Source of the DNA: Membranipora membranacea
Taxonomy: Eukaryota; Bryozoa; Gymnolaemata; Cheilostomatida; Membraniporidae
Assembly (NCBI GenBank): GCA_914767715.1
Contig: OU612069.1
Span: 8,494,001 to 8,558,000 of the forward strand
Length of the DNA stretch: 64,000 bases
Direction of reading: 5' to 3'
A program made the translations under genes and the position numbers. Of this stretch, positions 28,401-40,130 are shown piece by piece. Position 1 is the stretch's first letter. Each line of letters opens with the position of its first letter. The notes beneath the pieces were generated by a model, which worked only from the letters and a program-made list of their open reading frames with translations, was not told the DNA's origin and searched no databases.

Positions 28401-31400
28401 TTACAAAAATATACCAAGGGAGGGTATCACGCTTTTTTTTCGCTCGGATCAAAAAATAGATTTCGTTCCAACCTACCTCAAAAGGAGAAGCAACTCCTGC
28501 TCGTCTCAAATCTGAAATCCGTTTTGTTTTGCGGGTCTCCCTTCTCCGTCAGCACCAACTTTAACGACGCCCACTTTCGGACTAAAAAAACATGCCAAAC
28601 GGCAGCAGTAAAAAATTTAAAGTCTATCACAATCATATGAAACTCTGACCAGTTCAAGCCCTCAAACACCTTATTCAAAATCCAGAATATGGAGATTCTC
28701 AGATAACCTGGCTGCTAATTAAGCTGACTTGAAATTTACAAAAATATACCAAGGGAGGGTATCACGCTTTTTTTTCGCTCGGATCAAAAAATAGATTTCG
28801 TTCCAACCTACCTCAAAAGGAGAAGCAACTCCTGCTTGTCTCAAATCTGAAATCCGTTTTGTTTTGCGGGTCTCCCTTCTCCGTCAGCACCAACTTTAAC
28901 GACGCCCACTTTCGGACTAAAAAAACATGCCAAACGGCAGCAGTAAAAAATTTAAAGTCTATCACAATCATATGAAACTCTGACCAGTTCAAGCCCTCAA
29001 ACACCTTATTCAAAATCCAGAATATGGAGATTCTCAGATAACCTGGCTGCTAATTAAGCTGACTTGAAATTTACAAAAATATACCAAGGGAGGGTATCAC
29101 GCTTTTTTTTCGCTCGGATCAAAAAATAGATTTCGTTCCAACCTACCTCAAAAGGAGAAGCAACTCCTGCTCGTCTCAAATCTGAAATCCGTTTTGTTTT
29201 GCGGGTCTCCCTTCTCCGTCAGCACCAACTTTAACGACGCCCACTTTCGCACTAAAAAAACATGCCAAACGGCAGCAGTAAAAAATTCAAAGTCTATCAC
29301 AATCATATGAAACTCTGACCAGTTCAAGCCCTCAAACACCTTATTCAAAATCCAGAATATGGAGATTCTCAGATAACCTGGCTGCTAATTAAGCTGACTT
29401 GAAATTTACAAAAATATACCAAGGGAGGGTATCACGCTTTTTTTTCGCTCGGATCAAAAAATAGATTTCGTTCCAACCTACCTCAAAAGGAGAAGCAACT
29501 CCTGCTCGTCTCAAATCTGAAATCCGTTTTGTTTTGCGGGTCTCCCTTCTCCGTCAGCACCAACTTTAACGACGCCCACTTTCGCACTAAAAAAACATGC
29601 CAAACGGCAGCAGTAAAAAATTCAAAGTCTATCACAATCATATGAAACTCTGACCAGTTCAAGCCCTCAAACACCTTATTCAAAATCCAGAATATGGAGA
29701 TTCTCAGATAACCTGGCTGCTAATTAAGCTGACTTGAAATTTACAAAAATATACCAAGGGAGGGTATCACGCTTTTTTTTCGCTCGGATCAAAAAATAGA
29801 TTTCGTTCCAACCTACCTCAAAAGGAGAAGCAACTCCTGCTCGTCTCAAATCTGAAATCCGTTTTGTTTTGCGGGTCTCCCTTCTCCGTCAGCACCAACT
29901 TTAACGACGCCCACTTTCGCACTAAAAAAACATGCCAAACGGCAGCAGTAAAAAATTCAAAGTCTATCACAATCATATGAAACTCTGACCAGTTCAAGCC
30001 CTCAAACACCTTATTCAAAATCCAGAATATGGAGATTCTCAGATAACCTGGCTGCTAATTAAGCTGACTTGAAATTTACAAAAATATACCAAGGGAGGGT
30101 ATCACGCTTTTTTTTCGCTCGGATCAAAAAATAGATTTCGTTCCAACCTACCTCAAAAGGAGAAGCAACTCCTGCTCGTCTCAAATCTGAAATCCGTTTT
30201 GTTTTGCGGGTCTCCCTTCTCCGTCAGCACCAACTTTAACGACGCCCACTTTCGCACTGAAAAAACATGCCAAACGGCAGCAGTAAAAAATTCAAAGTCT
30301 ATCACAATCATATGAAACTCTGACCAGTTCAAGCCCTCAAACACCTTATTCAAAATCCAGAATATGGAGATTCTCAGATAACCTGGCTGCTAATTAAGCT
30401 GACTTGAAATTTACAAAAATATACCAAGGGAGGGTATCACGCTTTTTTTTCGCTCGGATCAAAAAATAGATTTCGTTCCAACCTACCTCAAAAGGAGAAG
30501 CAACTCCTGCTCGTCTCAAATCTGAAATCCGTTTTGTTTAGCGGGTCTCCCTTCTCCGTCAGCACCAACTTTAACGACGCCCACTTTCGCACTAAAAAAA
30601 CATGCCAAACGGCAGCAGTAAAAAATTCAAAGTCTATCACAATCATATGAAACTCTGACCAGTTCAAGCCCTCAAACACCTTATTCAAAATCCAGAATAT
30701 GGAGATTCTCAGATAACCTGGCTGCTAATTAAGCTGACTTGAAATTTACAAAAATATACCAAGGGAGGGTATCACGCTTTTTTTTCGCTCGGATCAAAAA
30801 ATAGATTTCGTTCCAACCTACCTCAAAAGGAGAAGCAACTCCTGCTCGTCTCAAATCTGAAATCCGTTTTGTTTTGCGGGTCTCCCTTCTCCGTCAGCAC
30901 CAACTTTAACGACGCCCACTTTCGCACTAAAAAAACATGCCAAACGGCAGCAGTAAAAAATTCAAAGTCTATCACAATCATATGAAACTCTGACCAGTTC
31001 AAGCCCTCAAACACCTTATTCAAAATCCAGAATATGGAGATTCTCAGATAACCTGGCTGCTAATTAAGCTGACTTGAAATTTACAAAAATATACCAAGGG
31101 AGGGTATCACGCTTTTTTTTCGCTCGGATCAAAAAATAGATTTCGTTCCAACCTACCTCAAAAGGAGAAGCAACTCCTGCTCGTCTCAAATCTGAAATCC
31201 GTTTTGTTTTGCGGGTCTCCCTTCTCCGTCAGCACCAACTTTAACGACGCCCACTTTCGCACTGAAAAAACATGCCAAACGGCAGCAGTAAAAAATTCAA
31301 AGTCTATCACAATCATATGAAACTCTGACCAGTTCAAGCCCTCAAACACCTTATTCAAAATCCAGAATATGGAGATTCTCAGATTAAGCTGACTTGAAAT

Positions 31401-34400
31401 TTACAAAAATATACCAAGGGAGGGTATCACGCTTTTTTTTCGCTCGGATCAAAAAATAGATTTCGTTCCAACCTACCTCAAAAGGAGAAGCAACTCCTGC
31501 TCGTCTCAAATCTGAAATCCGTTTTGTTTTGCGGGTCTCCCTTCTCCGTCAGCACCAACTTTAACGACGCCCACTTTCGCACTGAAAAAACATGCCAAAC
31601 GGCAGCAGTAAAAAATTCAAAGTCTATCACAATCATATGAAACTCTGACCAGTTCAAGCCCTCAAACACCTTATTCAAAATCCAGAATATGGAGATTCTC
31701 AGATAACCTGGCTGCTAATTAAGCTGACTTGAAATTTACAAAAATATACCAAGGGAGGGTATCACGCTTTTTTTTCGCTCGGATCAAAAAATAGATTTCG
31801 TTCCAACCTACCTCAAAAGGAGAAGCAACTCCTGCTCGTCTCAAATCTGAAATCCGTTTTGTTTTGCGGGTCTCCCTTCTCCGTCAGCACCAACTTTAAC
31901 GACGCCCACTTTCGCACTAAAAAAACATGCCAAACGGCAGCAGTAAAAAATTCAAAGTCTATCACAATCATATGAAACTCTGACCAGTTCAAGCCCTCAA
32001 ACACCTTATTCAAAATCCAGAATATGGAGATTCTCAGATAACCTGGCTGCTAATTAAGCTGACTTGAAATTTACAAAAATATACCAAGGGAGGGTATCAC
32101 GCTTTTTTTTCGCTCGGATCAAAAAATAGATTTCGTTCCAACCTACCTCAAAAGGAGAAGCAACTCCTGCTCGTCTCAAATCTGAAATCCGTTTTGTTTT
32201 GCGGGTCTCCCTTCTCCGTCAGCACCAACTTTAACGACGCCCACTTTCGGACTAAAAAAACATGCCAAACGGCAGCAGTAAAAAATTTAAAGTCTATCAC
32301 AATCATATGAAACTCTGACCAGTTCAAGCCCTCAAACACCTTATTCAAAATCCAGAATATGGAGATTCTCAGATAACCTGGCTGCTAATTAAGCTGACTT
32401 GAAATTTACAAAATTATACCAAGGGAGGGTATCACGCTTTTTTTTCGCTCGGATCAAAAAATAGATTTCGTTCCAACCTACCTCAATAGGAGAAGCAACT
32501 CCTGCTCGTCTCAAATCTGAAATCCGTTTTGTTTTGCGGGTCTCCCTTCTCCGTCAGCACCAACTTTAACGACGCCCACTTTCGCACTAAAAAAACATGC
32601 CAAACGGCAGCAGTAAAAAATTCAAAGTCTATCACAATCATATGAAACTCTGACCAGTTCAAGCCCTCAAACACCTTATTCAAAATCCAGAATATGGAGA
32701 TTCTCAGATAACCTGGCTGCTAATTAAGCTGACTTGAAATTTACAAAAATATACCAAGGGAGGGTATCACGCTTTTTTTTCGCTCGGATCAAAAAATAGA
32801 TTTCGTTCCAACCTACCTCAAAAGGAGAAGCAACTCCTGCTTGTCTCAAATCTGAAATCCGTTTTGTTTTGCGGGTCTCCCTTCTCCGTCAGCACCAACT
32901 TTAACGACGCCCACTTTCGCACTAAAAAAACATGCCAAACGGCAGCAGTAAAAAATTTAAAGTCTATCACAATCATATGAAACTCTGACCAGTTCAAGCC
33001 CTCAAACACCTTATTCAAAATCCAGAATATGGAGATTCTCAGATAACCTGGCTGCTAATTAAGCTGACTTGAAATTTACAAAAATATACCAAGGGAGGGT
33101 ATCACGCTTTTTTTTCGCTCGGATCAAAAAATAGATTTCGTTCCAACCTACCTCAAAAGGAGAAGCAACTCCTGCTCGTCTCAAATCTGAAATCCGTTTT
33201 GTTTTGCGGGTCTCCCTTCTCCGTCAGCACCAACTTTAACGACGCCCACTTTCGCACTAAAAAAACATGCCAAACGGCAGCAGTAAAAAATTCAAAGTCT
33301 ATCACAATCATATGAAACTCTGACCAGTTCAAGCCCTCAAACACCTTATTCAAAATCCAGAATATGGAGATTCTCAGATAACCTGGCTGCTAATTAAGCT
33401 GACTTGAAATTTACAAAAATATACCAAGGGAGGGTATCACGCTTTTTTTTCGCTCGGATCAAAAAATAGATTTCGTTCCAACCTACCTCAAAAGGAGAAG
33501 CAACTCCTGCTCGTCTCAAATCTGAAATCCGTTTTGTTTTGCGGGTCTCCCTTCTCCGTCAGCACCAACTTTAACGACGCCCACTTTCGCACTAAAAAAA
33601 CATGCCAAACGGCAGCAGTAAAAAATTCAAAGTCTATCACAATCATATGAAACTCTGACCAGTTCAAGCCCTCAAACACCTTATTCAAAATCCAGAATAT
33701 GGATATTCTCAGATAACCTGGCTGCTAATTAAGCTGACTTGAAATTTACAAAAATATACCAAGGGAGGGTATCACGCTTTTTTTTCGCTCGGATCAAAAA
33801 ATAGATTTCGTTCCAACCTACCTCAAAAGGAGAAGCAACTCCTGCTCGTCTCAAATCTGAAATCCGTTTTGTTTTGCGGGTCTCCCTTCTCCGTCAGCAC
33901 CAACTTTAACGACGCCCACTTTCGCACTAAAAAAACATGCCAAACGGCAGCAGTAAAAAATTCAAAGTCTATCACAATCATATGAAACTCTGACCAGTTC
34001 AAGCCCTCAAACACCTTATTCAAAATCCAGAATATGGAGATTCTCAGATAACCTGGCTGCTAATTAAGCTGACTTGAAATTTACAAAAATATACCAAGGG
34101 AGGGTATCACGCTTTTTTTTCGCTCGGATCAAAAAATAGATTTCGTTCCAACCTACCTCAAAAGGAGAAGCAACTCCTGCTCGTCTCAAATCTGAAATCC
34201 GTTTTGTTTTGCGGGTCTCCCTTCTCCGTCAGCACCAACTTTAACGACGCCCACTTTCGCACTGAAAAAACATGCCAAACGGCAGCAGTAAAAAATTCAA
34301 AGTCTATCACAATCATATGAAACTCTGACCAGTTCAAGCCCTCAAACACCTTATTCAAAATCCAGAATATGGAGATTCTCAGATAACCTGGCTGCTAATT

Positions 34401-37400
34401 AAGCTGACTTGAAATTTACAAAAATATACCAAGGGAGGGTATCACGCTTTTTTTTCGCTCGGATCAAAAAATAGATTTCGTTCCAACCTACCTCAAAAGG
34501 AGAAGCAACTCCTGCTCGTCTCAAATCTGAAATCCGTTTTGTTTTGCGGGTCTCCCTTCTCCGTCAGCACCAACTTTAACGACGCCCACTTTCGCACTAA
34601 AAAAACATGCCAAACGGCAGCAGTAAAAAATTCAAAGTCTATCACAATCATATGAAACTCTGACCAGTTCAAGCCCTCAAACACCTTATTCAAAATCCAG
34701 AATATGGAGATTCTCAGATAACCTGGCTGCTAATTAAGCTGACTTGAAATTTACAAAAATATACCAAGGGAGGGTATCACGCTTTTTTTTCGCTCGGATC
34801 AAAAAATAGATTTCGTTCCGACCTACCTCAAAAGGAGAAGCAACTCCTGCTCGTCTCAAATCTGAAATCCGTTTTGTTTTGCGGGTCTCCCTTCTCCGTC
34901 AGCACCAACTTTAACGACGCCCACTTTCGCACTGAAAAAACATGCCAAACGGCAGCAGTAAAAAATTCAAAGTCTATCACAATCATATGAAACTCTGACC
35001 AGTTCAAGCCCTCAAACACCTTATTCAAAATCCAGAATATGGAGATTCTCAGATAACCTGGCTGCTAATTAAGCTGACTTGAAATTTACAAAAATATACC
35101 AAGGGAGGGTATCACGCTTTTTTTTCGCTCGGATCAAAAAATAGATTTCGTTCCAACCTACCTCAAAAGGAGAAGCAACTCCTGCTCGTCTCAAATCTGA
35201 AATCCGTTTTGTTTTGCGGGTCTCCCTTCTCCGTCAGCACCAACTTTAACGACGCCCACTTTCGCACTAAAAAAACATGCCAAACGGCAGCAGTAAAAAA
35301 TTCAAAGTCTATCACAATCATATGAAACTCTGACCAGTTCAAGCCCTCAAACACCTTATTCAAAATCCAGAATATGGAGATTCTCAGATAACCTGGCTGC
35401 TAATTAAGCTGACTTGAAATTTACAAAAATATACCAAGGGAGGGTATCACGCTTTTTTTTCGCTCGGATCAAAAAATAGATTTCGTTCCAACCTACCTCA
35501 AAAGGAGAAGCAACTCCTGCTCGTCTCAAATCTGAAATCCGTTTTGTTTTGCGGGTCTCCCTTCTCCGTCAGCACCAACTTTAACGACGCCCACTTTCGC
35601 ACTAAAAAAACATGCCAAACGGCAGCAGTAAAAAATTCAAAGTCTATCACAATCATATGAAACTCTGACCAGTTCAAGCCCTCAAACACCTTATTCAAAA
35701 TCCAGAATATGGAGATTCTCAGATAACCTGGCTGCTAATTAAGCTGACTTGAAATTTACAAAAATATACCAAGGGAGGGTATCACGCTTTTTTTTCGCTC
35801 GGATCAAAAAATAGATTTCGTTCCAACCTACCTCAAAAGGAGAAGCAACTCCTGCTCGTCTCAAATCTGAAATCCGTTTTGTTTTGCGGGTCTCCCTTCT
35901 CCGTCAGCACCAACTTTAACGACGCCCACTTTCGCACTGAAAAAACATGCCAAACGGCAGCAGTAAAAAATTCAAAGTCTATCACAATCATATGAAACTC
36001 TGACCAGTTCAAGCCCTCAAACACCTTATTCAAAATCCAGAATATGGAGATTCTCAGATAACCTGGCTGCTAATTAAGCTGACTTGAAATTTACAAAAAT
36101 ATACCAAGGGAGGGTATCACGCTTTTTTTTCGCTCGGATCAAAAAATAGATTTCGTTCCAACCTACCTCAAAAGGAGAAGCAACTCCTGCTCGTCTCAAA
36201 TCTGAAATCCGTTTTGTTTTGCGGGTCTCCCTTCTCCGTCAGCACCAACTTTAACGACGCCCACTTTCGCACTAAAAAAACATGCCAAACGGCAGCAGTA
36301 AAAAATTCAAAGTCTATCACAATCATATGAAACTCTGACCAGTTCAAGCCCTCAAACACCTTATTCAAAATCCAGAATATGGAGATTCTCAGATAACCTG
36401 GCTGCTAATTAAGCTGACTTGAAATTTACAAAAATATACCAAGGGAGGGTATCACGCTTTTTTTTCGCTCGGATCAAAAAATAGATTTCGTTCCAACCTA
36501 CCTCAAAAGGAGAAGCAACTCCTGCTCGTCTCAAATCTGAAATCCGTTTTGTTTTGCGGGTCTCCCTTCTCCGTCAGCACCAACTTTAACGACGCCCACT
36601 TTCGCACTGAAAAAACATGCCAAACGGCAGCAGTAAAAAATTCAAAGTCTATCACAATCATATGAAACTCTGACCAGTTCAAGCCCTCAAACACCTTATT
36701 CAAAATCCAGAATATGGAGATTCTCAGATAACCTGGCTGCTAATTAAGCTGACTTGAAATTTACAAAAATATACCAAGGGAGGGTATCACGCTTTTTTTT
36801 CGCTCGGATCAAAAAATAGATTTCGTTCCAACCTACCTCAAAAGGAGAAGCAACTCCTGCTCGTCTCAAATCTGAAATCCGTTTTGTTTTGCGGGTCTCC
36901 CTTCTCCGTCAGCACCAACTTTAACGACGCCCACTTTCGCACTAAAAAAACATGCCAAACGGCAGCAGTAAAAAATTCAAAGTCTATCACAATCATATGA
37001 AACTCTGACCAGTTCAAGCCCTCAAACACCTTATTCAAAATCCAGAATATGGAGATTCTCAGATAACCTGGCTGCTAATTAAGCTGACTTGAAATTTACA
37101 AAAATATACCAAGGGAGGGTATCACGCTTTTTTTTCGCTCGGATCAAAAAATAGATTTCGTTCCAACCTACCTCAAAAGGAGAAGCAACTCCTGCTCGTC
37201 TCAAATCTGAAATCCGTTTTGTTTTGCGGGTCTCCCTTCTCCGTCAGCACCAACTTTAACGACGCCCACTTTCGGACTAAAAAAACATGCCAAACGGCAG
37301 CAGTAAAAAATTTAAAGTCTATCACAATCATATGAAACTCTGACCAGTTCAAGCCCTCAAACACCTTATTCAAAATCCAGAATATGGAGATTCTCAGATA

Positions 37401-40053
37401 ACCTGGCTGCTAATTAAGCTGACTTGAAATTTACAAAATTATACCAAGGGAGGGTATCACGCTTTTTTTTCGCTCGGATCAAAAAATAGATTTCGTTCCA
37501 ACCTACCTCAATAGGAGAAGCAACTCCTGCTCGTCTCAAATCTGAAATCCGTTTTGTTTTGCGGGTCTCCCTTCTCCGTCAGCACCAACTTTAACGACGC
37601 CCACTTTCGCACTAAAAAAACATGCCAAACGGCAGCAGTAAAAAATTCAAAGTCTATCACAATCATATGAAACTCTGACCAGTTCAAGCCCTCAAACACC
37701 TTATTCAAAATCCAGAATATGGAGATTCTCAGATAACCTGGCTGCTAATTAAGCTGACTTGAAATTTACAAAAATATACCAAGGGAGGGTATCACGCTTT
37801 TTTTTCGCTCGGATCAAAAAATAGATTTCGTTCCAACCTACCTCAAAAGGAGAAGCAACTCCTGCTTGTCTCAAATCTGAAATCCGTTTTGTTTTGCGGG
37901 TCTCCCTTCTCCGTCAGCACCAACTTTAACGACGCCCACTTTCGGACTAAAAAAACATGCCAAACGGCAGCAGTAAAAAATTTAAAGTCTATCACAATCA
38001 TATGAAACTCTGACCAGTTCAAGCCCTCAAACACCTTATTCAAAATCCAGAATATGGAGATTCTCAGATAACCTGGCTGCTAATTAAGCTGACTTGAAAT
38101 TTACAAAAATATACCAAGGGAGGGTATCACGCTTTTTTTTCGCTCGGATCAAAAAATAGATTTCGTTCCAACCTACCTCAAAAGGAGAAGCAACTCCTGC
38201 TCGTCTCAAATCTGAAATCCGTTTTGTTTTGCGGGTCTCCCTTCTCCGTCAGCACCAACTTTAACGACGCCCACTTTCGCACTAAAAAAACATGCCAAAC
38301 GGCAGCAGTAAAAAATTCAAAGTCTATCACAATCATATGAAACTCTGACCAGTTCAAGCCCTCAAACACCTTATTCAAAATCCAGAATATGGAGATTCTC
38401 AGATAACCTGGCTGCTAATTAAGCTGACTTGAAATTTACAAAAATATACCAAGGGAGGGTATCACGCTTTTTTTTCGCTCGGATCAAAAAATAGATTTCG
38501 TTCCAACCTACCTCAAAAGGAGAAGCAACTCCTGCTCGTCTCAAATCTGAAATCCGTTTTGTTTTGCGGGTCTCCCTTCTCCGTCAGCACCAACTTTAAC
38601 GACGCCCACTTTCGCACTAAAAAAACATGCCAAACGGCAGCAGTAAAAAATTCAAAGTCTATCACAATCATATGAAACTCTGACCAGTTCAAGCCCTCAA
38701 ACACCTTATTCAAAATCCAGAATATGGAGATTCTCAGATAACCTGGCTGCTAATTAAGCTGACTTGAAATTTACAAAAATATACCAAGGGAGGGTATCAC
38801 GCTTTTTTTTCGCTCGGATCAAAAAATAGATTTCGTTCCAACCTACCTCAAAAGGAGAAGCAACTCCTGCTCGTCTCAAATCTGAAATCCGTTTTGTTTT
38901 GCGGGTCTCCCTTCTCCGTCAGCACCAACTTTAACGACGCCCACTTTCGCACTGAAAAAACATGCCAAACGGCAGCAGTAAAAAATTCAAAGTCTATCAC
39001 AATCATATGAAACTCTGACCAGTTCAAGCCCTCAAACACCTTATTCAAAATCCAGAATATGGAGATTCTCAGATAACCTGGCTGCTAATTAAGCTGACTT
39101 GAAATTTACAAAAATATACCAAGGGAGGGTATCACGCTTTTTTTTCGCTCGGATCAAAAAATAGATTTCGTTCCAACCTACCTCAAAAGGAGAAGCAACT
39201 CCTGCTCGTCTCAAATCTGAAATCCGTTTTGTTTTGCGGGTCTCCCTTCTCCGTCAGCACCAACTTTAACGACGCCCACTTTCGCACTAAAAAAACATGC
39301 CAAACGGCAGCAGTAAAAAATTCAAAGTCTATCACAATCATATGAAACTCTGACCAGTTCAAGCCCTCAAACACCTTATTCAAAATCCAGAATATGGAGA
39401 TTCTCAGATAACCTGGCTGCTAATTAAGCTGACTTGAAATTTACAAAAATATACCAAGGGAGGGTATCACGCTTTTTTTTCGCTCGGATCAAAAAATAGA
39501 TTTCGTTCCAACCTACCTCAAAAGGAGAAGCAACTCCTGCTCGTCTCAAATCTGAAATCCGTTTTGTTTTGCGGGTCTCCCTTCTCCGTCAGCACCAACT
39601 TTAACGACGCCCACTTTCGCACTAAAAAAACATGCCAAACGGCAGCAGTAAAAAATTCAAAGTCTATCACAATCATATGAAACTCTGACCAGTTCAAGCC
39701 CTCAAACACCTTATTCAAAATCCAGAATATGGAGATTCTCAGATAACCTGGCTGCTAATTAAGCTGACTTGAAATTTACAAAAATATACCAAGGGAGGGT
39801 ATCACGCTTTTTTTTCGCTCGGATCAAAAAATAGATTTCGTTCCAACCTACCTCAAAAGGAGAAGCAACTCCTGCTCGTCTCAAATCTGAAATCCGTTTT
39901 GTTTTGCGGGTCTCCCTTCTCCGTCAGCACCAACTTTAACGACGCCCACTTTCGCACTGAAAAAACATGCCAAACGGCAGCAGTAAAAAATTCAAAGTCT
40001 ATCACAATCATATGAAACTCTGACCAGTTCAAGCCCTCAAACACCTTATTCAA
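13405..40053. repeat. Right higher-order repeat domain marked by a three-monomer signature
   Basis: A trimer recurs. Its first monomer has TTCGGACT, AAATTTAAAG and a downstream AAAATTATACC. Its second has CTCAATAGGAG. Its third has GCTTGTCTC with AAATTTAAAG. Trimers start at 13405, 17425, 20440, 24793, 28478, 32148 and 37173, that is 12, 9, 13, 11, 11 and 15 monomers apart. The copy at 28478 lacks the middle monomer. Between trimers, monomers with CACTGAAAAAAC (for example 15415, 19100, 22450, 27138, 34158, 39853) alternate irregularly with consensus ones. The blocks around 20440-24793 and 24793-28478 also share GCGGATCTCC (24515 and 28199) and CTTAAAATTT (about 23369 and 27054), each 3685 bp (11 monomers) apart. 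Confidence 0.85.
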
Positions 40054-40130
40054 AATCCAGAATATGGAGATTCTCAGATAACCTGGCTGCTAATTAAGCT
40101 GACTTGAAATTTACAAAAATATACCAAGGG

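Larger units (their letters stand above)
1..40130. repeat. Satellite DNA array, ~335-bp monomer, ~120 copies
   Basis: Head-to-tail tandem repeat, all copies in one orientation, with near-perfect identity between neighbours (usually 0-4 differences per monomer). The period is 335 bp except for a few units: 336 at the first (one extra T in the T tract), 334 near 8047 and 10056 (one T fewer), 333 near 22785 (AC lost in the CCAACCTACC stretch) and 320 near 31158 (15-bp deletion). Each monomer contains a T7-T9 tract followed by CGCTCGG, a GGGAGGG block and an AAAAAATAGATTTCG block. The array is open on the left and ends in mid-monomer on the right. No transposon, gene or inverted segment interrupts it. 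Such homogeneity is typical of centromeric, pericentromeric or subtelomeric satellites under unequal exchange. Which of these it is cannot be read from the sequence. Confidence 0.98.

Noticed and set aside
6-40053. About 118 minus-strand 66-codon open frames (plus two 81-codon plus-strand frames at 8298 and 10307) as genes
   Set aside because: They are the same satellite segment read over and over. Persistence follows from monomer identity, variants are mostly replacement changes, and no protein family is recognised. The plus-strand frames arise only where the T tract has lost one base.
1-40130. CRISPR array or prokaryotic direct-repeat locus
   Set aside because: There are no unique spacers: the whole 335-bp unit is repeated. 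The window is eukaryotic (spliced channel gene, LINEs).
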